Shown here: positions 12,457 through 24,800 of the stretch, piece after piece
Layout of the letters: every line of letters starts with the position of its first letter
How positions within the stretch are numbered: position 1 is the stretch's first letter
From: Phlebotomus papatasi
Taxonomy: Eukaryota; Arthropoda; Insecta; Diptera; Psychodidae
Assembly: GCF_024763615.1 (NCBI RefSeq)
Contig: NC_077222.1
Location: 25,358,001 to 25,422,000, forward strand
Length of the DNA: 64,000 nt
Direction: 5' to 3'
The notes under the pieces: model-generated
What the model was told of the DNA's origin: nothing
What the model saw: only the letters and a program-made list of their open reading frames with translations
The model's database searches: none
Program-made: the position numbers and the translations under genes

Positions 12457-12852
12457 ATGAATCCGAATGAGTATGAGCACATTGCGGCTCTGGTGAGGGG
12501 TCTGCATGGTGATGCACGTGATCGTGGTGAGGGTGAAGAAGGTGGTGGTGAGGGCAGTGATCGTGGCGGTGGTGATGCCACTGAACAGAGGATTACAGAA
12601 TCAACTCAACTATTGCGTCCGACATTCAATCTGAGGCCACTTTTCATGGGTCGACGAGCCTCTCAGGATTCTGTGGTGAGCAATCAACCGCCGAGTCCAA
12701 CACCGTCCGGGACATTTCTCAATGTTCGCCTCGGGCGCCACAGCATCTCCAGCTTCCAGATACCCAGTCTCATTGTCACTGGCGCCGATCATGAACATTC
12801 ACCACATAAGCGTTTTAGTTTTGGACTCCGGAGACACTCACATGCCAGCACG
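12457..12852 (+). CDS. Kidins220: Kidins220 first coding exon (N-terminal extension)
   Basis: Exon of 132 complete codons starting ATG AAT CCG and ending in phase 0 at a GT donor (12853). It encodes a Gly/Asp/Glu-rich stretch (residues ~22-42), a Ser/Pro-rich stretch and the basic sequence RFSFGLRRHSHAS before the splice. Its GC content and codon pattern stand out from the surrounding intron-like DNA. The phase matches the acceptor at 27925. No known domain is recognised; the first ankyrin repeat begins only in the next exon, so this is probably an insect- or isoform-specific cytosolic N-terminus. An ATG inside the next exon (27946) lies just before the ankyrin region and could serve a shorter isoform. 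An open frame upstream (12257-12460) ends in a TGA overlapping this ATG but contains no ATG itself. Confidence 0.7.
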
Positions 12853-15800
12853 GTATTTTGCGCCACTTTTTCGCAACTTCTCTCTTTGACAAGTTGCTGT
12901 GTTTGCGCTGTGCTTCCAAATGTTCAATATAACTCCAAAAGCTGCTGCAGATGCTGATGGTGCAGGAGGTGGAGAAAGAATATGACTTGGCGCCATTTCT
13001 TGACTGCTTCGCTGATGGTTGATATGGCTAAAAATGTTGTTTTTTCTCTTTTATACCTTTCTTCTCCTGACCAAACTCACATAACTGACTCCTCTTCGAT
13101 TGCTGCCACTTTAACCACTAAAATTCCATCAATTTCTTCCTCTCATTGGACACGAGAGAAATTATCATTGAACCACACGAGTGGGCGGTAGATAGGGTTA
13201 ACTGACAAAGTTGCAACTGACAAAATTGCTTTTTGTAAATGCTTTACGGTTTGCTAAATAGGCTACTGCTCTAAAAACATTTTAAAAACTGTTGAGTTGT
13301 AGTGGATCTAGCGGATAGGTACTATTTGTATCTGATAAAAGCGATTTAGCTAATGGCATGCAAGTACAAGACAGACATTAAAAATCATTGTTTGCTGTTG
13401 GATTGATATGATCTTAGAAAATCTCAGAAAACCTATTCAAAATAGTAATTTCCAGGATAGTTAAGTGTTTGTTTACAAGTTAATACCTTTCAGCTAATGG
13501 CATGCAAGAACTCTGCTGGCAGTTGTTTTCCATTGGCTGTTAAGTATTCGTTTGCAAATCAAAACGTTTGAGCTTCCAAACATTATGAAAGATCATCTCG
13601 TACAATTGTTTGCTATTGACCGCGTTCTCGTTTCGCCATCGCTTTCATTTGTGAAGAAAATGTTCCAACTAATGGCATGCAAGAATATCATAAGTATGTT
13701 GCGGCTGGTAAATTTTTCGATTGCGAAGTAAAATTTTTAGGCAATATTCATCATAATTGGCTACTTAAGTATCCGTTTCTAAACAAAACATGTCAACTAA
13801 TGGCATGCAAGAACACCGGAAGCGGTTCGTTGCTATTGACTGGTAAATTGTCACACTGGTAACCATCTAGGGCAAGTTCTTCGTTTGCAAAGCAATATTT
13901 TTAGCCCATACGGCTGATAATTGCCTACCTAAATATTTAATAAAAACGTTTCAACTAATGGCATGCCAGAACACCGTAACTGATTGTTTGCTGCTTGTAA
14001 TTTTTTCATTTGTATGGCGAAATTTTTAACCAATGTCGATTGCATAGGACATTGCAAAATAAATAAAAATAGAATCATAATCATTTCACTCAATGGCATG
14101 CAAGAACAAGAAAGATAGTTGCTGTTGACTGCATTAACTTTCGTTCAGGAAGGAAAGAGTTTGAGCTAATGGCATACAAGTATCGTTTGATATCGTTTGA
14201 AGGATAAACAGGAAAACATTTCAGACAACAGCATGCAAGATCGTTTCAGTTAAATTCAACATACGTTTTAATCAATGGCATGCCAGATTATTTAGTGTGC
14301 AAAAGATATTATTTCAGCCGATATCATGCAAGAATCTTAAGCACTGATTAACAAAGTTCTTCCCTATTCAACGGATAATTTCTATATTTTACAAATCTTC
14401 AAGTTTCACATAAAATTTCCTTATGAAGTACTTTAATTGCATTGGAAAATCTTATGAATAGCCCTATTGTGCCAAAAAGTGGGAAATTTGAGTATGTTGT
14501 ATCGAAAAAAAAAGATACTGTGTTGTGGAAAAATTCAGGTGAGCTGCGGATAAAAAGATTGGCAAAAAAATATCCATCTTTTATCCCAAACATAGCACGA
14601 CTTCGCAGCAAAATCAATGGACATGGCATAAATATCTGGTTTTTTGTGTGATTAATGCAGAATCTCATGAATAAATCTATGCTGCTGGTATGAAGAATTA
14701 ATTAATGTGCGTGTTTGTAGCTGCTTTTTTTGTTGTTGTGTTAAATTTCCCAGAGTGGATTTCCACAGCTCAATAACTGAATGTTTATGACTCAGAAACT
14801 TTTGCATATTTTTGTTTGAAACATCTGTCTCATGCGCCTCATTTGCCACAATTTGCAAAGAGATGCTACTCCGGTGATAAGGTTTTGTGAGGGAAATCCC
14901 AAGAAATTTTGTTTTGAATATCAATTTATTATTTTTTTTTGGCAATCTTATTCAACGGTGGATTGTCGATTTTGCGATTTTGCATTGATCTTTCGGAGCT
15001 TTCTCTTGTACATCATTTTATTTAACATACGAATATCGCGATTTTGTTGTATATGATCGAGAGAAGAGAGAATGACCTGAAATGATATCGAAATGCGCAC
15101 AGATTCCGAAATGGGTGTTAAAGGTGTTAAATCACACGTTTTTTCGATGCTTAAACTGCTTTTCTTAAGGCGCCATAAGACGGATAAAAAATTCTTCAAA
15201 TAACTACTTCGCAGTTTTTACCTAACCAGCTTTTTTATCAGCAATTTTCAGACTGTCTCATGCTTAAAACAAATACCCAAGGAACATTAATGGTTAAGAA
15301 TATTTAAATTAGTTTTATGCTGATTATTAGGTAATATTTTATGTTCATGGTACATTGCAGATTCAAAACTTTTGCGCAAGTTGGCGCTGGTGCCACTAAT
15401 TTTGAACGAGTAACTGTAATAATTTTAATTTTTTTCTATATCCATTTAGTACATTTGCTATTGATATGTTTATACATTTTTATTGCTATCATATTAATTT
15501 TAAATTTATCCTTCTTTACGGTACATTGAAGAATTAAAAGCTTTGCGCTAGTTGGCGCTGGCGTAGCCAATTTTGAATACAACGGAAAACATTAAAACTC
15601 GAACCATATGTGTTTTTAGATCAGCAAACACAAGTCGATATGAAGTTATGAAAATTATTACCAGGAACTTTATTTATTTGCTATAAACATTAATACTTTA
15701 AATGACTTATTTGTAAATAAATTTGATGTAAATGTATATAAATTCCATTTGAACATAAATTCTTCACATTTGTTATCCCGTTTATTGATAGTTACTGTTT

Positions 15801-18800
15801 GTAAATTCTAAAACAGAAGGTATTGTTGAATATTTTGGTACTTCTGCTGTGCTTAGAATGATGCAAGAATCAATAAGAATTTCATAAGATTATATGAAAG
15901 CTGTCCTAATTTCGAGCGATCCGCAAAGTATGATACCTCTACTTGATGATTTACTTTGACAACATGCGCTACTTCCGTTCATTGAAACATTAAAGATCTC
16001 GTTTATTTTCATTCTCAATTGGATTATATTTTTTTAAGTAGTTTTTTTATCCCATCCATTTGGTCGTTGAATTCTAAAAGGTCATTTCTTGGATTTTTTG
16101 TCAGTTGGCTTATTTTTTGTTTATTGAATTTACAGTGTGAAAAATTCACAGAACGTCATAGGTTCTGCGCTAAGACGTTACAGGAAAAAAAAACTTGCAC
16201 CAATTTCAAATTCCGAAGATCTAAAGTTCATTCTACGCTGTTTGATTCATTGAAAAATCTATCTAAGAAAACCACAAACTTTTGCGTCATGGAATATCGC
16301 TTAAATGTTGTTCTCTTTCCTCTCTACCAAATGTCTATGATGGTTCTTGGTCGAAGCATAAATACATTAGTTACAATGTTGTCACATCTCGAGACTTGTT
16401 TCAGGTGTTAAAGATATTTCAAAAGAAGAACAGTCAATTGGGCGGTCACAAAACTTCTTTGATACCCTGAGAATTGCTCATAAATTCCAATCATTTTCTT
16501 ATAATATTATTCTGTCAGTAATTTGCGACGGAGTTTATGGGTGATAGACAGGTGTTTCGAGAATATCTAAAAGAGGTGAATTGATTATTTTGGATTCTTT
16601 CTGGCCAGCGAAAATTGACCTTTCCCACTGCGATATCACAGAATTTATTCGGAAGTTTTATGTCCCAGGAAAGAAAATATACCATGCAAAGCACGAGTCG
16701 CAATAAAAATGTCATAAATCAGGAGGGAGTTTCTTGTAGAAACAGCCACAGAGCGCAATGTTATCATTGGAATATTGAATGTTGCAATATTAATTAAATT
16801 ATTCGCATATAAGGTTGGAATTCTTGTAGTGAAATCTACCCAGAGTACTGTCTTCATTTGAATACAGCAACAAAGGATCTATTGCGAAAGATTAGTTTTA
16901 TTAAAATACTGGAGATAGGGGCAAGAAGGGCTAATTTGGACATTATTATTTCTCCACAGGATCAAAAGGATTGATTATTGTGGTTTGAATTTTGAAATTG
17001 CTTACAAAGGAGAATTTCACGATTTTTTCTTAGAATCAATTTGTGAACTGTTTTAACTGATCATTATTTATCATTATCACTTTGAAATAAAACTGTTTTC
17101 AAAATGCTTTTTCTTTGTATTTGAATACTTTGCAAATGATGGTTCATTTTAAAGAAACGACATGACTACTACTCTATACAAAATTAAAGCAGTTAAAAAT
17201 CAGCGAAATAAGTATTTAAAATCAATAAAAACGTAAGCTTTTCTACAAGCTTATGGAATTGAGAACTAAAAATTTTCATATTGTTCTTTTAATAATTAAT
17301 TTAAATTGATTATTCGGATTAAATTCTAATTCGGCCAAATGTATAACAAGGATTTGGTTTGCTTTACTTTATTGTTTAGGATAGGTATCCTCCTATCCAT
17401 ATATTTTTAAAATCGGTCATAGGCGATTAAAATTATAATGCTATATCTATGGTTCGGAGGTAGCCAAAATCTCGAACAACAAAATCCCGAAATGGCCAAA
17501 ATCCCGAAGGCCAAAGTCCCGAATATTCAAAATCCTGAGAAAATTTGCCTTTAATAATAATAATAATAATAATGCTGACACAACATTCCATGAAGGAACA
17601 AGGCCTTCCCGCGAGGGGATTTCTAGACATGTATTATTTTTTTTTTCTTGTACGGGATGAGGTTGTCAGTCCCATGACCGTGGAATCAAGTGCAGTGAAG
17701 CTCACTGGATGCAATCCGAACACCTTTAACGCCAGAAAAATTCCTGGTGACCTAAAGGGGATTCGAACCCGGGACACTTGCATCATAGAGCGAGTGCTCT
17801 ACCACTTGACCCATTAAGTGCCCGTAAAATTCGAAAATTTGCCTTTGCCTCCAGAAAACACAAGTGCAATCGTGGGAGTAGCTATGACACTTTTAAGAAA
17901 TCAAGATTTTGGCTTTCTGGATTTTGGCGTTCAGGATTTTGGCTTTTGGGATTTTGGCTTTCGTAATTTTTACCGGGACCCCTATGGCTGAGTAACTGAA
18001 TGTAGAATATATGATTCCATTTAATTCTAAAGATTCGGTAATTAGTTCCATTTAAGATTCAATCAGAATCCTTCGAGTGATTCCATGAGTTCTTGCAGCT
18101 GAATGTTGAAATGAAGAAAAACTTTAGTTGCGTTATTCGGGAGTTAAAATTAAACTAGATTTAAATATTTTTTGTATTTAGGAACGTGAAATGGTGTTTT
18201 TTCGAGAAGTGTTATTCACCCCATATAGTGAGAAGTAGGGCAGCTTAAAAATTGGGATTTCTACGATTTTTTAAATGGAGCTGGACCTTATCATGATGTA
18301 ATTTGTCTCCACAAAATAATTGCGAAGTTAAATTTCATCATGATAAGGTTCAATTCTATTTAAAAATAAGAGAATAAAGACCAATTTCAAAGCTGTCCTA
18401 ATTCAAAAATGCTTCACTTCCCCCTATTGGTCTTTCTAGCATGTCGGAAAATATCAATTCATCAATATTTTCGTTTGATTTTGCAAGATTTTAGAACTTT
18501 TTCTCGATTTTTGATTATCTTAAACCACCGTAGACCTTTTAAAAATTCCCTAAAATAAAATAAGAGCCTTAATTCTTTTTATTAAATAATTGAAGTGCAG
18601 AGGATATCAATTTGCTATCAGTTAGTCAGTTTTGGTAAGAACCTACGGATAGACCAGGATAACTGGATTGTCTCTACACTTAATTTCAATATTCATCCAT
18701 TAGATTCTTAAACCGGCTTCAGACCTAAGGTTTAGTTATTTGGCTTAACTAATATAATTTTTTATCAATTACGATTTGTTGGAAAAATTGGATTGGATTG

Positions 18801-21800
18801 GATTAATAAGGACAAATAACCTATTAGGCTATCAAAAAGCAATAAAATTGCTCGCAATTTAAGATTTTGAGACATTTGGGAACTGGGTTAAACCTCTAGT
18901 CTGAAGCCGGCCTTAGACTTAAATAAAGCTCTTGATTTAAGCTAAAACATATACTGTTTACACCTTTCGGTTGTTGGTTATTTGAAGGCGTTTATAATTT
19001 AGTTCAATTCTAAAATATCAATATTGTATTGTAATTATGGTCTCTTTGTCTCAACAAATACTCAAGAATAAACCACCTTACACGGGCTTCAGATCTAAGG
19101 CTTAGTCATATGGCTTAACTGTTGTAATTCTTTATCAGTCATTTTGGATTAGATTATTAAGACTAATGACTAATGACCTATTGGATTCTGAAAAAGCAAT
19201 AGAATTGGTTGCTCTTTAGGATTCTAAGACCTTCGGGAACTGGGCTAAATCTTTAGTCTGAAGATCGCTTAAAGTTGCGGCTATCACCGTCTTATGCGTG
19301 GTTCTGCTCTAATTTATTATCAATCTTGATTTTTTGAAAAGTTTAACTTAATATTGGATTATTAAAATAAACTACCTATTAGGTTTTCAAAAAGCAATAA
19401 AATTGCACACTATTTAGGATTTTGGGACTTTCGGAGACTACCAGTATATTATTGCAATAGAGATGGATAAGAAGTGCCGACGAGGCGAGTGACGTAGAAA
19501 GTCTGGGAGGGGAAGCAGACAAACGCCATGGCGATCGTAGTTGATCGACGACAGGTAAAAATCAGTTCACCTGAGATAGTCTCACGGGGAATTTCTCAGT
19601 GCCGGGTGACAAGAGGTACGTGCCATGATCAGCAGCGGCGAGAGAGACACCAGTAAACTGGGTGGCAGCCGCTGCCGCCGTTTGCTGGTGGTGATCTCGT
19701 GTGCGATCGCGCGTTAAATCCACGGATTGACTGAGTGAGTTTCCTCAGTCGCATCTGATTCTTGCTGCTGAAAAGATTGGCAAAAGGCTGTCTCCCGAGT
19801 GTTGTCCCATTGCAGACAACCACTCCGCACTGTTTTTTTTTCTGTGTCACAGCTCTTGAGATCTCCCTCAGGAGTCACTGTGCACCAAAAAGTTCATCCA
19901 AGTTTGAGACAGTTTCGCCTTAGTGCTGTAGATAGGACTTTTTCCTGGATGGAATTTTGAACACTTTGAATGGGAAATTGGAACAACAAAAAAATCTCCC
20001 TTGGTGTTTTGTTTTGATGTGTTGTGGCGAATGGTGATGTTATTTCAATTTTGAACACCATTGCAAGACGAATATCTAATCGATTTGATTCTTCCTGTGA
20101 GATGGTGTTTTTGGTGTTGATGTGATTTGACAATTTTGTCTTCTTAAAGTGATTACCCCATCTCAAGTTTAAGAAAGATTTTTGTTTTTTTTTTTATTAA
20201 AGTTATTCTCCCTACCTCAAAGCTTGCCATAAGAGGATCTCCAGCCTCTCAAAACAGTTTGTGACTAAACCTTAAGAAAACAAAGTGCATTTAGGATTGT
20301 TTGGGACTTGTCCCAAAAACAATATTACTTTTTGAATAATTTAGTGGAAAAAATCTCATTTCGATCGGAATCCCATCAATAATTCCGCAAGATTGCAAAA
20401 AAAAATCAGTACAAGAGAAGATCGAAAAATAACATTGGAGAAGAAGAAGAACACAGAGTGAAGTGGACAACAAAATTACAAAAAAAAAAGAATTAAGAAA
20501 AGAGAAGAAATATAAGTGGTGAATGACCCTTTGCACTTTTATACAGTGTGTGCATTCGGATTGGAATTATTTCATCGTCTATCATGCCCTGAGACGGTCA
20601 TTTAACTGTGAACATAGAGATTTTTTTATATATAATATTAGCAAATTTAAATGATACATTTTGTGATTTAAAAGTTTTCGTTTTTGCAACTTAAATTTCT
20701 TGTGCCTCAAACTGCCGAAAAAAGTCTGTGATATCGTCATTCCAACAAGTGGAATTAGCATTTAAACATAAATCCATTTATAGTACCTTAGGAAAATCCA
20801 TTTAGTGGACGAAAACTTAGTGTAAGAACTCTAAAACATAAATTTAAAAGAAAACAAAATTAAAAATGCGACAGTTTTCTGGACCATTTGAGGAATTAAT
20901 TTTGAGTGTTTCCCGACTAAAATTGCATCGATTTCGACCATCAAGATCTAAAGTAATTCTTCAAGGAATTTCCCCTTGTTTTTTTTTCTGCTAATTCTTT
21001 TGTCCCATTCTCTTTAAATTAAACCAAAAAAAAAGAAACGCTTTTTTTGCTAAGACAGCAACTCTGGTGGAAAAACTGCTTTAAAATTGACTCCTGGTGA
21101 TGGTGCTTAATGCATATTTTGAGGTGATTTGGACTCTCCTTGGGAGGAGGTACTTGTAATTGAAAATTTATATAAACTATAAATATTTTTGTCACACTCC
21201 TCAACAGATAAAGATGAAGAAGTAGAAAAAAAAAACTGTGAAAAACGGCAAAGATAGTGATGTCTTGTCGTCATTACTACGTCATTTTGCATGTAATATA
21301 GCCTCGACATTTTCCAATATGTAAAAATTGTAGTATTTGAGTATTGGGTTACATATCAATGGGAATTTAGCGGATGGAAGGTGCGAATAGTGATATTAAA
21401 TTACAAGATTCTTAAATTTATAACAGTGGTCATTCTTCGAGTTTATTTACATAAAATGTTTCTTTGCGTAAAAAATGGGCAGCGCACAATCAGAAAATGC
21501 TTCTATTTTTTTAATTCTGACTTTACAGAAATAAGACTAATTTATATAATTAACATCTGAAATGATTAAGGGCAGAATCACATTGACAATAAAATGCTGG
21601 CCGTAGCTTCATAGTATTTCGTTAATTTACGAATTTTCATTGCAATTCTTACGCAAATTATCGATTACCGTATTACCTTATCTCATACTCGGTGGCACTA
21701 AGTGAAAATAATATAAGAAAATTGAAGAAATGAAACGAAAATGTGATAAACGGTGAGCAAAAAACTGTAAGAGAAATTAATCGTACAGTTTTTTTGCTCA

Positions 21801-24800
21801 CCGTTTATCACATTTTCGTTTTATTTCTTCAATTTTCTTATTTTATTTTCACCTAGTGCCACCGAATATGAGATAAAGTAATACGGTAATCAAGAATTTG
21901 CGTAAGAATTGCAATGAAAATGCGTAAATTAACGAAATACGGTAAGCATTTTACTGTCAATGTGATTCTGCCCTAAACGTTAAATGAAAAAAAACTTTAT
22001 TTTACATTTTCCAAAATTAACATAATGTTTTAATTAATTTTAAAGTTCTAAATGTATTACTGCTCAAATTTGATATTTTGCTGACCGAATTTAATTTTTT
22101 ACCGATCATTTATGCAGTGCCTTGTGTAAATTTATCTTGATCACAAAACTTTTTAATTTATTTTTGGAATTTTAAAAGATAGGAAGCAGGATAAAATTGT
22201 ATTTACATTTAATGTGCGCTATCTGAAACATAAATAAATGTTTAGAAAACAAATGTTAATGTGTGTTACCCATAATGCGCTACATTTTAATAGAGTTACT
22301 ACAGCATTACATTCTGGTTAAACTAGTCCATTGTCTCCCATACTACTTAAATATAAATAAAAAGAAAAAAATAGGAAAAACTTAACATTTTTTGATCATA
22401 TTCTTCAATCTTCAAAATTTACTTAACATCTTCTTTAATTCATATAAGATCACTATTTTTATAATAAAACATAAAATTAACAAAATTATGTGATAATTCC
22501 AAAACTTCTCGAACATGTTGATGTATTTTTAAAATTTTAAAAGTTATTTATTAAACAGCTTTCAAATATGAGATAAAGAAAAAATCAGAGATTTAACTTA
22601 AATATTTAGTGTTAACATTAATTACTCACAATTATGAATTGATGGCTAATTATGCTTAATTTAATAACACTTTCATCTGAAGTATTTTAGTGCGTACAGA
22701 TTTAACGGCTCCTCTCAATCCGTTTAAAAAAAATTCAATCAATGAAGTTTTACAGTTTAATTTAAGCTTGATTATTAATAATTTTGTTTCGTCCTTCCTT
22801 GACCCTTTAAGAACGAATGGAACAGCGGTGTCCTAAAAATAAAAACTAATTTTTCGGACTATTTACAGAACAAAATAATTTTCTACAGTCAAAAAAAAGT
22901 TTTTGTTTCTGGGACATTGGTGTCCCACTCGTCCTTAATTTTCAAATTTTTAAATTTAAAATATTGGTCGAAGAATATTAATCAGCTTCTAACTTTTATA
23001 TTGATTTAAATTCTTTTCACAAAGATATTACAGATTTATCCGAAAATTGATAATAGGGAAGACTACTGGGACAAAATGTGTCAAAATGGATATTTTATTC
23101 TTTCACAAGCTTACAGAAAACTTAATCAAATTTTAATACGTATATTTTTATTGGAAATTTTTAGCCCTACAAATTTTCTGAAGGCTACTCTTTACTCTTC
23201 CCCATCTTTATAGAAAAATATGCTTTTCGAAAAGACGATTTTGCGAAAATTTTCGAAACTGCTTTGGTAATTTTTGTCAGATAAGGGATAAATCGTTACA
23301 ATTTGCTCTTGGGAATTGAAATAATATCAAAATGATATATCGTCGGTTCCGTCTACCTCTGTCGTATCTGCATTTCTTTTGTGTCAGCATTTCACGCAAG
23401 AGGAGACGTCTGTATTGCACCGAATGCAGATGCAAAACAAATTCAGATACCACAGAGTAAACGCAACCGACGATATTTTTATAGAAAAGTTATTCCTTTT
23501 TAATTGTATCAAAGATAATTTCCCTCTATCTTAACGAAAAATGTGTCCTAGTTAAGTTAGATATATTCTGTAGGGAAAATCTTTCAATATTAGGGCTCAA
23601 AATTGCAATATTTTGCTTCTGCATGGTTCTTGCTCGAATCTCTAAAACTGCGTACGTTTAAGAATGTTCATAAATTTGAAGCCTTACCTGTTTTATTTTA
23701 GAAAATTGTGAATATCGAATTTTTCTATTTGAAGAATTTTGCCCCAGTCTCCCGTAAGCTTGTTTAAGTTAACTTAGCATTTATTTATAAGATTTAAAAT
23801 TTGTTTTAAGAAGAATTAGACAAGGTTGAAGCTTCATGATGTCAAATATTTCCAAGGTTGAGATTTATAAAATATTTTAAACATTTTAACCAAGAATCAA
23901 AATTTCAAGATTTTCCTCACTTAACGAGACATCACTCCTGAAAAAGATCTCAATTTCCCTGTAGAATTTGTTTTAATTTCGATACAAAAATTAATATTAA
24001 ACTGCATTGAATACATATATTTGAGAGGTAATAAAATCGTTAATACAGAAAGTCCAAATAAAAGTTTTTGACTTGTGATAAACCTGGGAAAGATTTGTAC
24101 CAGGCGTGACTCTTTTTTACTTACTCCCAGAGTGTAATTGGCTAAGGTAAAGTACCCTTACTCGACCGGGTTCCTCGACTCGATCGGTGGGTCAATTTTT
24201 GAATGTTTCATGCTCAATTTCGTCAATTTCTATGAATTTGTCACTGGTTCGTATTATTCATGGAATGACTGCCCTATTGTTAGATCATACGAAAAATATT
24301 ATAACAATAAAAATAAATTGATTAAATAAATCTACCGGTCGAGACGAGGAACCCGTCGAATGAGGGAACTTTGCCCTAAACACATTTTGAAATATGTACT
24401 ATTTCCATTAAATTGTAGCAATAGCAGGGTTAAATGTAAAATTTTAATGCTACTATATTTTCTGAATCTTTTGCTGCACAAATATTACTTATTTGTAGCA
24501 AATTCCATATAAGATTCACCAAATCTTTAATATCTCGATAAATCAACAAGAAATTTCACGTTTTAAAATCTTGAAATATTGGTTCCGGAATTGGAAATCT
24601 TGAAATCCAAATGGTTTTTGTCAAAGATTTCAAGAATACGAGACATTTGACAGATTTGACATCTTTGATATTGATTTTTTTATTTCAGAATACCAAAATC
24701 TTCAATTTTTTTTTCATCATAATCTTGATCTTAGTCTCAGAATTGAGTCTAATTTTTTTATATTTTGTGAATTAAGTAATTTTTTCGTTCAATTTTCTTA

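Noticed and set aside
13351..14333. CRISPR-like array of short repeats with spacers
   Set aside because: Eukaryotic intron, irregular spacing, spacers partly similar to each other, no cas genes.
16019..16860. Overlapping frames with some protein-like stretches (for example ITEFIRKFYVPGKK in another frame)
   Set aside because: Interrupted by stops and shifts in every frame, and no family recognised; could be an old pseudogene or transposase relic but cannot be supported.
17759..17823. tRNA gene on the minus strand
   Set aside because: A and B boxes are present but there is no matching acceptor stem; body, tail and target duplication show a SINE.
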